From positions 1-64,000 of the forward strand of contig NZ_LGTB01000004.1 of NCBI RefSeq assembly GCF_001238275.1: 64,000 bases of DNA. Reading direction: 5' to 3'. The notes under the pieces are model-generated. The model ran no database searches, was not told the origin of the DNA, and was given only the letters and a program-made list of their open reading frames with translations. The stretch is from Bradyrhizobium viridifuturi (GTDB lineage Bacteria; Pseudomonadota; Alphaproteobacteria; Rhizobiales; Xanthobacteraceae). The translations under genes were made by a program, and so were the position numbers. Positions 56,331-64,000 of this stretch are shown here, piece by piece (positions within the stretch are counted from its first letter, which is position 1; each line of letters opens with the position of its first letter).

Positions 56331-57833
56331 TCAGGCCGCTTCCAGCAGCCGATCCTTGCTCACGGCCTCGCCGGCGAATTCGCGCACCACCGCGCCGCGC
56401 TTCAGCACCAGGATCCGGTCGGCCAGCGACAGCACCGTCTCCGGCTCGGTCGACAGCACGATGATAGCGAGTCCCTTGGCGCGGAGATCGCGTACGATAT
56501 TGATCACGTCATTCTTGGCGCCGACATCCATGCCGCGGGTCGGCTCGCACAGCACCAGCAGGCGCGGCGGGTAGGTCAGCCATTTCGCCAGCGCCACCTT
56601 TTGCTGGTTGCCGCCGGAGAGCATGCCGAGATCGAGGCCGACCATTGGCGGCCTGATCTGCAATTGCTCGACTTGGCGCTGGGCGATGGCGCGCTCGCGC
56701 ACCGGCTTGAGCAGCAGCGCCGAGATCCGGTCCAGGATGCTGATCGAGATGTTCTTATAGACCGGCTCCTGATGGAACAGCATCGCGCGCCGGCTCTCCG
56801 GCACCAATGCGACGCCGGCCCGCCGCGCTGCCGCGGTGCTGCGGAAGGTTTTCGCGGCGCCGTCGACCGCAAGCGTACCGCCGTCCGGCTTGAGCTTGCC
56901 GAACAGGATGCGGGAGAGCTCCAACTGCCCGCAGCCCATGAAGCCATAGATGCCGAGCACTTCGCCGGCGCGGGCCTCGAACGAGACGTCCTGGAGGGTG
57001 CGGCCGAGCGAAAGCTGGTCCACCTTCAGGACGGCCGAGCCGGCGCCTGCTTGGGGGAGCATGAGGTCATCGGTGTAGCTGTGCTCCAGCGCCTCGCCGC
57101 CGCGGCCGATCATGGCCTCGATCAGCGCGCCCTTGGTGGTGTCGGCGGATGCGGTCTCGGCGATCTTGCGGCCGTTGCGGAACACGGTCACCACGTCGGA
57201 GACCCGCAGGATGTCCTCGATGAAATGCGAAATGAAGACGATGCTGGTGCCTTCGTTGCGGAGCTTGTGCAGCGTCGCGAAAAGGCGTTCGACCTCGGGT
57301 GGGGAGAGCGCGGAGGTCGGCTCATCCAGGATGATGATGCGCGCGCCGGAGAACAGCACGCGGGCGATCTCGATCAGCTGCTGCAACCCGATCGGCAGGT
57401 CGCCGAGCCGCGTCATCGGATCGACGTCGATGCCGAAGCGGGCGAGTTGCTCGCCGGCCTCGCGCGCCATCCGTCGCCACTGCACGAAGCCGAGGCGGTT
57501 GGTCGGCTGGTTGCCGAGGAAGACGTTCTCGGCGACGGTGAGATCCGGGGCGACGCTGAGCTCCTGATGCACCATGCCGATGCCGGCGGCATGCGCGTCG
57601 CGGGTGGAGCGGAACCGGGTCTCCTTGCCATCGAGCATGAAGCGGCCGGAGAACTCCGGGTGCACGCCGGCGATGATCTTCATCAGCGTGCTTTTGCCGG
57701 CGCCGTTCTCGCCGACGAGACCGTGGATCTCGCCGGCGTGCAGCGCGAAGTCGACCCCACGAAGGGCTTCGACACCGCCGAAGGCCTTCGTGATCTGGTT
57801 CAACTCGAGGATCGGGGAGCGTCCCTGCGACAT
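56331..57833 (-). CDS. Sugar ABC transporter ATP-binding protein (two ATPase domains)
   Basis: A 500-residue double ATPase of the RbsA/XylG type. The first domain has Walker A GENGAGKST, a weak signature (GLQQLIEIARVL) and Walker B IIILDEPTSAL. The second has a degenerate Walker A (GFMGCGQLELSR), a good signature (LSGGNQQKVALAKWL) and LLVLCEPTRGMD. One strong and one weak site is normal for this family. It lies between the binding protein and permease genes and should energise uptake of one sugar. Confidence 0.93.
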   Translation of the reverse strand: MSQGRSPILELNQITKAFGGVEALRGVDFALHAGEIHGLVGENGAGKSTLMKIIAGVHPEFSGRFMLDGKETRFRSTRDAHAAGIGMVHQELSVAPDLTVAENVFLGNQPTNRLGFVQWRRMAREAGEQLARFGIDVDPMTRLGDLPIGLQQLIEIARVLFSGARIIILDEPTSALSPPEVERLFATLHKLRNEGTSIVFISHFIEDILRVSDVVTVFRNGRKIAETASADTTKGALIEAMIGRGGEALEHSYTDDLMLPQAGAGSAVLKVDQLSLGRTLQDVSFEARAGEVLGIYGFMGCGQLELSRILFGKLKPDGGTLAVDGAAKTFRSTAAARRAGVALVPESRRAMLFHQEPVYKNISISILDRISALLLKPVRERAIAQRQVEQLQIRPPMVGLDLGMLSGGNQQKVALAKWLTYPPRLLVLCEPTRGMDVGAKNDVINIVRDLRAKGLAIIVLSTEPETVLSLADRILVLKRGAVVREFAGEAVSKDRLLEAA

Positions 57834-57842
57834 GAGGCCCGC

Positions 57843-58880
57843 TCAGATCAGGAAGTGATCCTCCATCCATTGCATGCCGGCGGCGTTGGCCTTGGTCACG
57901 ACGGGACCGTCGGTCACGACGTTCTTCGGAATGCCCTGGCCGCTCTTCTCGCCGCCGACCACGGCGGCGACGCCTGCCACGATCGCACCACCATGAATGC
58001 GGCAGGACGGATTGCGCACGGTCGCGAACATGCGGCCCTCGCTGACCGCCTGGATCGCCGGCGGCATGGCGTCGACGCCGCCGATCAGGATGTTGGTGCG
58101 GTTGCGCGCCTTCATGATGTTGTAGGCCGCGAGCGCCATGTCGTCGTTATGGAAGAACGCCGCGTCGATCTGCGAATACTTCGTCAGATAGGTTTCCCAG
58201 AGCCGGGCGGTCTTGGAGACGTCCCAGTCGGCGGGCTGGGTATCCAGCACTTCGATGTTCGGGAACTGCTTCACGACCGAGTTGAAGCCCTTGGCACGGC
58301 CCTGCGCGCCGGTGTGGCCGAGCGCGCCCTGGGTCATGATGACCTTGCCCTTGCCGCCGATCGCGTTGCACAGCGCCTGCGTCACCGATGCGCCCATGAA
58401 TTCGTTATCGGGCGCGAGGAACGAATGGACGTTGATCTGATCGAGCGGAGCAATCAGCGTGTCCATGTCGATCACGGGGGTCCCGGCGTCGATCATCTTC
58501 TGCACCGGCTGGGTCAGCGTGCCGATGCCGAACGCTTGGATCGCGACGAAGTCCCATTTCTGCGAGGCCATGTTGTCGATCGCGGCGCGCTGCTTGACGG
58601 CGTCGAGCTGGCCGTCGAACCAGGTGACCTCGACGTTGAACAACTTGCCCCAGAACTCGGCGGCCTGCTTGCCCTGGGCGCACCACGTCGCCTGCAGGCC
58701 GGCATTGGAGAACGCGGCCTTCAGCGGCTTTTCCGATCGTCCCATTTCAGCTGCGAGCGCGGACGTGGTCACGCCCATTCCGCCGAACAGGCCGGCCGCC
58801 GCTCCACCTGCCGCCGCCATCTGCAGAAGGTCGCGCCGCGTCGTCGACGCCTTGTCCATCCCCTTGTCGGTGCCTGGCAT
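57843..58880 (-). CDS. Sugar ABC transporter substrate-binding protein
   Basis: A 345-residue periplasmic binding protein with a twin-arginine signal (TTRRDLLQMAAAGGAAAGLFGG). The body has the two-lobed pentose/hexose-binding fold, with segments such as FSNAGLQATWCAQGKQAAEFWG, PVIDMDTLIAPLDQ, GKVIMTQGALGHTGAQGRAKGF and AAFFHNDDMALAAYNIMKA. The ligand could be a pentose, inositol or similar sugar and cannot be named. It is the first gene of a three-gene operon transcribed leftward, 90 bases after the globin gene on the same strand. Confidence 0.9.
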   Translation of the reverse strand: MPGTDKGMDKASTTRRDLLQMAAAGGAAAGLFGGMGVTTSALAAEMGRSEKPLKAAFSNAGLQATWCAQGKQAAEFWGKLFNVEVTWFDGQLDAVKQRAAIDNMASQKWDFVAIQAFGIGTLTQPVQKMIDAGTPVIDMDTLIAPLDQINVHSFLAPDNEFMGASVTQALCNAIGGKGKVIMTQGALGHTGAQGRAKGFNSVVKQFPNIEVLDTQPADWDVSKTARLWETYLTKYSQIDAAFFHNDDMALAAYNIMKARNRTNILIGGVDAMPPAIQAVSEGRMFATVRNPSCRIHGGAIVAGVAAVVGGEKSGQGIPKNVVTDGPVVTKANAAGMQWMEDHFLI

Positions 58881-58969
58881 TATTTGCTCCCTCTTTCATT
58901 TTTCTGACCGTCGGCGTCAGTTGCACGCGCCGCGGATAAAGGGAGTGTGTCACAATCGGAACGGAGACG

Positions 58970-59395
58970 CTACGCCCCGTCGTCCACGAGATGTTTCTGC
59001 TGCAGCACGATGGCCTCGATGTCGCGGAGCAGCTTGTGCCACGCAACATCGATCTCTTGCGACCATTGCTCGCCGAGAATGTCACGCAGGCAGTCGGCAA
59101 TCACCGCGAAGAATACAACGAACAGATCGCGTGGCGTCCCGTAGGCGTCGTGCGAGCACACCTCCGATTCGATCAGGCGAAAATGCCCGCGACGTTCGCC
59201 TGCGAAATCGAGGATGGCTTCGATCGTCAACGCCAGCATCGAGCCTTTCACCGGCTCGCTGCCTTCAGCGCGAAACATCGCCTGCGCCTCGGGATGCTCG
59301 CGAAACAAGCGTCGATACACATGCGGCGTCAGATCGTCGCAAACCGCAGCGGCAAGTTCGAAACTATGTTCGATCGGATTCGATGATGAGGTCAT
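58970..59395 (-). CDS. Globin-family haem protein
   Basis: A 141-residue single-domain globin. The sequence FREHPEAQAMFRAEGSEPVKGSMLALTIEAIL is helix B/C–E-like, and SHDAYGTPRDLFVVFFAVIADCL places the proximal His at residue 82, followed by the GxxWSxEIDVAWHKLL helix G/H pattern (LGEQWSQEIDVAWHKLL). It has no reductase domain, so it may bind oxygen or nitric oxide or act as a sensor. A terminator-like hairpin lies in its leader. It is upstream of the sugar ABC operon on the same strand but separated by 90 bases. Confidence 0.75.
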   Translation of the reverse strand: MTSSSNPIEHSFELAAAVCDDLTPHVYRRLFREHPEAQAMFRAEGSEPVKGSMLALTIEAILDFAGERRGHFRLIESEVCSHDAYGTPRDLFVVFFAVIADCLRDILGEQWSQEIDVAWHKLLRDIEAIVLQQKHLVDDGA

Positions 59396-59840
59396 TGCTC
59401 GATGCGATCATCACATAAAAAAGAGCAGGGCGCCAAGCCCTGCTCCAAAAATTGTGTCGACCCTATTTGCCCCAAAAATTCGATTTGATCTTGATTGATG
59501 GGGTGACGCTGCTTGTGCGCGTCGGGCTCCTCCCGAGACTTGGACCACCAGGACACACCTTGCGGCTGACCTGCGCGGGAATTGGTAGACTATCTTTCCA
59601 GCCTTGTCATCATTTTCGGCAACGATTGTTCAAATTTCGAGCAGTTTGCGAAATGATTGGGATGGCGCCACGGCCGGTTATGACATTCGTGTGAAAACCC
59701 GTGACGGGGTAAGGAGATACGACCGCTTGTGAGGCGGCCGCGACATTAACGTCACGTCCGGCAAATTCCGTGAGCTGGAAGAAGCGAGGCATTTCGGCGA
59801 TCTCGACTTTCGACGCCCTTGGTGGTTAGTTCCGTTCCGG
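59396..59840. other. Intergenic region between globin gene and copper cluster
   Basis: No gene is supported; short frames here have no protein-like features. The left end holds the globin leader with a hairpin at 59417–59451 and the right end the start of the copper cluster. No metal-responsive operator was recognised with confidence. Confidence 0.45.
59417..59445 (-). terminator. Terminator-like hairpin upstream of the globin gene
   Basis: Arms GAGCAGGGC (59423–59431) and GCCCTGCTC (59437–59445) around a five-base loop. On the minus strand it is followed by TTTTTT (59422–59417). It lies about 22 bases upstream of the globin start on the same strand, so it ends transcripts arriving from the right or acts as an attenuator. 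Confidence 0.65.
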
Positions 59841-60224
59841 ATGGGTTTTGCGATGCGCCGGCGGCTGAAGAATTTTCTGCCAATAGTCCTGGTTGCCCTG
59901 TTGGTGCAGATTTTTGCACCGATCGGGGCCTGCTGGGCGACAAGCCTTGCCGCGTCGGATCCGCTCGCGGCGGCGACCATCTGCCACGGCGATGTCGGCT
60001 CAGGCGGCGGGCAGGGTGACCAGACCGGTCATGACGCCCATGATGGCTGCTGCTCGGCCTGCAGCGTGCTGCAGACCGGTGCACCGGTTGATCACCCGCA
60101 GGTTGCGGCTAGCGCCGTCGAACGGATGCCGAGCCGGATCGCTTGGCTTGATTTCGCCTCAGACCTTGATCGTTCGCCGGCCGGCTTCACGGCACAAGCC
60201 CGCGCTCCGCCGCTGTTTTCCTGA
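59841..60224 (+). CDS. DUF2946-like copper-cluster protein
   Basis: A 127-residue exported protein. An N-terminal hydrophobic segment (FLPIVLVALLVQIFAPIGACW) is a signal or anchor. The mature part contains the His/Cys-rich DUF2946-like motif (GHDAHDGCCSACSVLQ), which could bind a soft metal. The start may be the ATG at 59841 or the ATG four codons later (MRRRLKNFLP). It is the first gene of a cluster with a TonB receptor, PCu(A)C and YcnI, which points to copper. Confidence 0.75.
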   Translation: MGFAMRRRLKNFLPIVLVALLVQIFAPIGACWATSLAASDPLAAATICHGDVGSGGGQGDQTGHDAHDGCCSACSVLQTGAPVDHPQVAASAVERMPSRIAWLDFASDLDRSPAGFTAQARAPPLFS

Positions 60225-60309
60225 CGACGTTCTCGCTGCCGGTCGCGCGTGTCGCGCCGGCGAGTGCCCTTGAGCAAGCCGGCCAGAGAGCCGGTGTCAG
60301 GATTCATCC

Positions 60310-62793
60310 ATGTTTCGGTTTCATGCCATCGGTGGCGTGAGCGTCGCTGCCATTCAGGCCGCGTTGCTGGCGTCTGCTGACATGGCTCATGCACAAAACG
60401 GCGAACCGGGGATATTGCCACCCGTCACCGTCGAGGCGCCGCCCCCGGCCAGGCCGGCTGCGCGCAAGCCGGCCAATCGCCCTGCCGTCGCCGTCCGGCA
60501 TCGGACTGCGCCGGCGGCTGCGGCCGCAGTGAACCGACCGGTCGTGGCCAGCACCGCCGGGGCGGGCGCCAATGCCTCGCTCGGGACGCCGCCCGCCGTG
60601 GCCCGATTCCAGCTGCCGCAGAGGTCGTTCAGCATCACCTCCGGGCAGATCGACGAGACCGTCAACCTCAAGGACCCCGAGGACGCGGTCAAATACATGC
60701 CGAGCCTGTTCGTGCGGAAGCGCAACGACGGCGACAACATGGCGGTGCTGGCGACCAGGAGCTGGGGCGTCAATTCGAGCGCGCGCTCGCTGATCTATTA
60801 CGACGACCTGTTGGTGTCGGCGCTGATCGGCAACAACAACACCAGCGCCTCGCCGAAGTGGAACCTGATCTCGCCGGAGGCGATCGGCCGGATCGACTAT
60901 CTGAACGGCCCGTTCGCGGCGGCCTATCCCGGCAACTCGATCGGCGGCGTGTTGCTGATCTCGTCGAAAATGCCCGACAGGCCGTTTGCGGTGGCCAAGG
61001 AGACGGTCTCGGTGATGCCGTGGAGCCAGTACGGCACCAAGGACACTTATGTCACCAGTCAGACCAGCGCGGCCGCGGGCAATCGCGACGGCAAGCTGTC
61101 GTGGCTGGTGAGCGCCAACTATCTCGACAGCTTTCAGCAGCCGCTGACCTACACGACGAGCGCGACGATCCCGGCGGGAACAGCCGGCGCGTTTCCGGCG
61201 CTCAACAAGCAGGGCGTGCCGGCCAATGTCATCGGCACCGGCGTCCTGGCGCATTCGCAACAGACGTCGGCCAACCTGCGCCTTGCCTACGATGTGTCTC
61301 CGCTGGTGCAGGCGACCTATTCGCTCGGCATCTGGAACAACCATCAGGTCTCCGATCCCCAGACCTATCTGCGATCCATCGCGACGGGCGCGCCGACCTT
61401 CGCCAACAATTCGGGCTTCGCCACCGGCAAGTACGTCTGGGACCAGACGCATCTGAGCAACGCGGTCGCGCTGAAGAGCGACACCAAGGGCGTCTACGAC
61501 TTCGATCTGTCGGCCTCGAGCTACAACTACCTGCAGGACACCCAGCTCAATCCGTTCACCGTCGCGCCAACAGGCGTCGGCTTCTCGCCGAACGGCAAGA
61601 TCACGAGGATGGACGGCACCAACTGGCAGAATGCGGATGCCAAGGGAATCTGGCGGCCGTTCGGCTATGACGGGCCGCATGAGATCAGCTTCGGCATTCA
61701 CGGCGATCGCTACCGGCTGGAAAATCCGGTCTACGCCTCGTCGATCTGGAGCGCGACATCGTCGACCGGCACCGGCGCGCTCTATTCGACGGGCGTCGGC
61801 GAAACCCGGACCGGTGCGCTGTGGCTGCAGGATGCCTGGAAGATCAACCCGAGCCTGAAGCTGACGCTGGGCGGGCGGCTGGAGAGCTGGCAGGCGCTCG
61901 ACGGGTTCAACCTCAACACCACGACGAATGCCGCCGGCGGGATCACGTCGACCGCGGCGGTCAACCAGCCCGGGCTGAGCTCGACCAACTTCTCTCCGAA
62001 GGCTTCGCTTTCGTTCGACCCGAACAAGGATTGGAACATCACGGCGAATTTCGGCGAGGCCTATCGCTATCCGACGGTGACCGAGCTCTATCAGAACATC
62101 ACGATCGGCGGCGTAGCGACTTTCGCCAATCCGTTCCTCAAGCCGGAGCAGGACTTCACCGGCGAATTGAACATCGAGCGCAAGTGGACCGACGGGCGGG
62201 TCCGCCTGACGCTGTTTTCCGAGCGAGCCAACAATGCGATCATCTCGCAGACCAATCTCGTGACCAATCCGGTCTCGGGGGCGCAGACGCCGACCACCGT
62301 CGTCAGCAATGTCGACGCAATCCGGATGCAGGGCGTCGAGCTGTCGGCCGAAAAGGACAACGTCTTCGTGACCGGCCTGCAACTGTTCGGCAGCGTCACC
62401 TATGTCGATTCCAAGATCCTCGCCGACGCGAGCTGGGCCGGCGTCAATCCGCTGACCAACCTGCCGACCACCGTGGTGGGCAAGCGCGTTCCCTATGTGC
62501 CGGATTGGCGCGCCAAGATCGGCATGACCTACCGGCCGAACGAAAGCTGGGCCTACACCGTTGCAGCGCGCTACAGCGGCAAGCAGTATTCGACCCTCGA
62601 CAACACCGACATCGTCTCCCACGTCTATGGCGCGTTCGACAATTTCTTCGTCGTCGACATGAAGATCCATTACAACGCGACGGCAAACTTCGCGTTCGAT
62701 TTCGGCATCGATAACATCTTCAACGAGCAGTACTTCCTGTTCCATCCCTTCCCGGGCAGGACGTTCATCCTGGCCGGCAAATACACCTTCTGA
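60310..62793 (+). CDS. TonB-dependent outer-membrane receptor, probably copper-related
   Basis: An 827-residue TonB-dependent receptor. After a signal region, the Pro/Ala-rich segment VEAPPPARPAARKPANRP is followed by the plug domain (SFSITSGQIDETVNLKDPEDAVKYMPSLFVRKRNDGDNMAVLATRSWG, DDLLVSALIGNNNT, DYLNGPFAAAYPGNSIGGVLLI). The 22-strand barrel follows, ending with the terminal aromatic residue in FILAGKYTF. The substrate is not proven, but neighbours that bind periplasmic Cu(I) and Cu(II) suggest a copper complex. Start at the ATG 60310. Confidence 0.9.
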   Translation: MFRFHAIGGVSVAAIQAALLASADMAHAQNGEPGILPPVTVEAPPPARPAARKPANRPAVAVRHRTAPAAAAAVNRPVVASTAGAGANASLGTPPAVARFQLPQRSFSITSGQIDETVNLKDPEDAVKYMPSLFVRKRNDGDNMAVLATRSWGVNSSARSLIYYDDLLVSALIGNNNTSASPKWNLISPEAIGRIDYLNGPFAAAYPGNSIGGVLLISSKMPDRPFAVAKETVSVMPWSQYGTKDTYVTSQTSAAAGNRDGKLSWLVSANYLDSFQQPLTYTTSATIPAGTAGAFPALNKQGVPANVIGTGVLAHSQQTSANLRLAYDVSPLVQATYSLGIWNNHQVSDPQTYLRSIATGAPTFANNSGFATGKYVWDQTHLSNAVALKSDTKGVYDFDLSASSYNYLQDTQLNPFTVAPTGVGFSPNGKITRMDGTNWQNADAKGIWRPFGYDGPHEISFGIHGDRYRLENPVYASSIWSATSSTGTGALYSTGVGETRTGALWLQDAWKINPSLKLTLGGRLESWQALDGFNLNTTTNAAGGITSTAAVNQPGLSSTNFSPKASLSFDPNKDWNITANFGEAYRYPTVTELYQNITIGGVATFANPFLKPEQDFTGELNIERKWTDGRVRLTLFSERANNAIISQTNLVTNPVSGAQTPTTVVSNVDAIRMQGVELSAEKDNVFVTGLQLFGSVTYVDSKILADASWAGVNPLTNLPTTVVGKRVPYVPDWRAKIGMTYRPNESWAYTVAARYSGKQYSTLDNTDIVSHVYGAFDNFFVVDMKIHYNATANFAFDFGIDNIFNEQYFLFHPFPGRTFILAGKYTF

Positions 62794-62831
62794 GCTGGCG
62801 GGCCGTCGGCAACAACACAAGGAGATTCAAC

Positions 62832-63353
62832 ATGAGAAAAACACTGGCTGGGCTTGCTGCAATCTTCGCATTCACCCTGATCGCGCCTGCCGCGGCCGAG
62901 GACGTCAAGGCCGGCGACCTCGTGATCACGCAGGCGTGGACGCGCGCGACGCCGAACGGTGCCAAGATCGGCGGCGGCTATCTCACGATCGAGAACAAGG
63001 GGACGACGCCTGACCGGCTGATCTCCGGCTCGGGCGACGTCGCGGGCAAGCTCGAAGTGCACGAGATGTCGATGGACAATGGCGTGATGAAGATGCGTGC
63101 GCTCGACAAGGGACTGACCATCGAGCCCGGCAAGACGGTGAAGCTCGCACCCGGCGGATATCACCTGATGATGTTCGACCTGAAGCACCCGTTGAAGCAG
63201 GGCGACAAGGTTCCGGTCACGCTCGAATTCGAGAAGGCCGGCAAGGTCTCGGTCTCGCTTGACGTGCAGGCCGTCGGTGCCCAGGCGCCGACCGCCGGCG
63301 ATCACTCCGGCCATGGCGACCATTCCGGTCACATGGACATGAAGAAGATGTGA
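62832..63353 (+). CDS. Copper chaperone PCu(A)C
   Basis: A 173-residue periplasmic copper chaperone that delivers copper to cytochrome oxidase or related sites. A signal peptide (MRKTLAGLAAIFAFTLIAPAAA) precedes the cupredoxin-like domain. The Cu(I) ligands are His77, Met88, His111 and Met113 in the H-x10-M-x22-HxM pattern (VHEMS, MKMRA, YHLMMF). The C-terminus has an extra His/Met tail (DHSGHGDHSGHMDMKKM) that may add copper binding. The ATG at 62832 is preceded by AAGGAG. It lies between the TonB receptor and the YcnI gene. Confidence 0.92.
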   Translation: MRKTLAGLAAIFAFTLIAPAAAEDVKAGDLVITQAWTRATPNGAKIGGGYLTIENKGTTPDRLISGSGDVAGKLEVHEMSMDNGVMKMRALDKGLTIEPGKTVKLAPGGYHLMMFDLKHPLKQGDKVPVTLEFEKAGKVSVSLDVQAVGAQAPTAGDHSGHGDHSGHMDMKKM

Positions 63354-63360
63354 GGGCGTC

Positions 63361-63891
63361 ATGCGATCACACACGCTCCTCATTGCAACGGTGGCGCTGC
63401 TCGCAGCGTCGCCGGCGATCGCGCATATCACGCTTGAAGGAAAGCAGGCGCCGGTCGGCTCGTACTATAAGGCGGTATTCGCCGTGCCGCACGGCTGCGC
63501 AGGATCGGCGACGATCAAGATCCGCGTGCAGATTCCGGAAGGCGTGATCGGGGTGAAGCCGATGCCGAAGCCCGGTTGGACGCTCGATACGGTCACCGGC
63601 AAATACGCCGCCGAATACGACTATCACGGCGCAAAACTTTCCGAGGGCGTCAAGGAAGTTGCCTGGAGCGGTGGTAAGCTCGCCGACAAGAACTACGACG
63701 AGTTCGTGATGCAGACGTTTCTCACCGATACGCTGAAGCCGAACACCGTGCTCTACTTCCCGGTCGTGCAGGAATGCGAGCAGGGTGTCAGTCGCTGGAT
63801 CGACATCCCGGCAGAGGGGCAGGGCGGCGGCGGGCACGACCATGGCAGCAAGACGCCGGCGCCCGGCGTCAAGCTGCTGCCGAAGCCGTAA
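63361..63891 (+). CDS. YcnI family (DUF1775) copper-binding protein
   Basis: A 176-residue periplasmic protein of the YcnI family. After signal cleavage at AIA, the mature chain starts with His22 (HITLEGKQAPVGS), the residue that forms the copper-binding histidine brace in this family. Typical strands follow (YYKAVFAVPHGCAGSATIKIRVQIPEG, VKPMPKPGWTLDTV). A C-terminal His-rich tail (GGGHDHGSK) is present. It starts seven bases after PCu(A)C and precedes a probable CopC/CopD gene. Confidence 0.92.
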   Translation: MRSHTLLIATVALLAASPAIAHITLEGKQAPVGSYYKAVFAVPHGCAGSATIKIRVQIPEGVIGVKPMPKPGWTLDTVTGKYAAEYDYHGAKLSEGVKEVAWSGGKLADKNYDEFVMQTFLTDTLKPNTVLYFPVVQECEQGVSRWIDIPAEGQGGGGHDHGSKTPAPGVKLLPKP

Positions 63892-63894
63892 GCC

Positions 63895-64000
63895 GTGCGG
63901 CTGCTCGCAGGGCATGTTGTCGCGAGCCTCGCTGCGCAGCTCCCGGCGCTGTTCTTGGCGCTTTTCCTGGCGCTGTGTCTTGCGACCACGGCCCATGCCC
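63895..64000 (+). CDS. Start of a secreted protein, probably CopC/CopD (cut by window edge)
   Basis: Only 35 codons are visible from a GTG at 63895, reading a signal-peptide-like sequence (leucine- and alanine-rich, ending CLATTAHA). In similar clusters YcnI is followed by a CopC or CopC–CopD gene, so that is the likely identity, but the visible part proves only an exported protein. The frame is open to the right edge. Confidence 0.5.
   Translation, partial: MRLLAGHVVASLAAQLPALFLALFLALCLATTAHA

Noticed and set aside
56280..58907. An 875-codon open frame on the plus strand across the sugar ABC operon
   Set aside because: Low-complexity antisense translation spanning parts of three recognised genes; not protein-like.
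59452..59694. An 80-codon plus-strand frame between the globin gene and the copper cluster
   Set aside because: No protein-like composition, no good ribosome site and no recognisable motif.
60304..62820. An 838-codon open frame on the minus strand opposite the TonB receptor
   Set aside because: Arg/Asp/Val-rich shadow translation without domains; the plus strand has a full receptor.

Overview
The window looks like a chromosomal segment of a Bradyrhizobium-type alphaproteobacterium (Nitrobacteraceae). The DNA is GC-rich. It carries the order tRNA-Leu–tig–clpP–clpX–lon, a complete 14-gene nuoA–N operon followed by birA–rnj–mce–DUF1467, and short palindromic repeats of the type scattered through Bradyrhizobium and Rhodopseudomonas genomes. 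No rRNA, CRISPR array, phage or insertion sequence was seen. Nearly all of it is ordinary core and metabolic DNA.

Layout. 1–5.3 kb: the end of the NAD(P)HX repair enzyme, a GNAT acetyltransferase, a divergent SDR/LysR pair, a YdhR-like protein, a TPR protein and a DUF6065-like protein. 5.4–8.9 kb: a likely three-gene minus-strand operon coding for a multicopper-oxidase-fold protein that has lost most copper ligands, a mandelate-racemase-like enzyme with its catalytic residues intact, and a barrel-like envelope protein. 9–16 kb: tRNA-Leu and the protein quality-control genes tig, clpP, clpX and lon. 16–23 kb: a GntR regulator with its MFS transporter, a GFA protein, tRNA-Val, a YciI protein, a methyltransferase, pepT, an HU protein and tRNA-Asp. 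23–31.5 kb: a second methyltransferase, an O-antigen-polymerase-like membrane protein, small proteins, a HAD phosphatase, an orphan TRAP-type binding protein and an alpha/beta hydrolase. 30–34 kb: a Rieske oxygenase–binding protein–MFS operon with a divergent MarR regulator. 34–49 kb: complex I. 49–53 kb: birA, RNase J, methylmalonyl-CoA epimerase, DUF1467 and PilZ proteins. 53–59.4 kb: 5-methylthioribose kinase, a small secreted protein, a CUT2 sugar ABC transporter and a globin. 59.8–64 kb: a copper handling cluster (DUF2946, TonB receptor, PCu(A)C, YcnI, start of a probable CopC/CopD gene) that runs off the right edge.

The strongest unexplained pattern is technical or evolutionary. At least ten bases appear to be missing from seven conserved genes (clpX, an MFS gene, a methyltransferase, a binding protein, nuoC, nuoF three times, nuoL). 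Every change is in the direction of a lost base, and three of them fall in short C or T runs. Because clpX and complex I genes are affected, and because one or two restored bases give lengths normal for the families, I read these as consensus sequence errors rather than true pseudogenes. They are annotated as interrupted CDSs.

No convincing new defence, mobile or RNA-guided system was found. The best biological leads are the racemase/pseudo-multicopper-oxidase/barrel operon, a histidine-rich insertion near the N-terminus of NuoL (12 His in 34 residues), a small membrane protein between nuoE and nuoF, and palindromic repeats that sit on or directly after stop codons.
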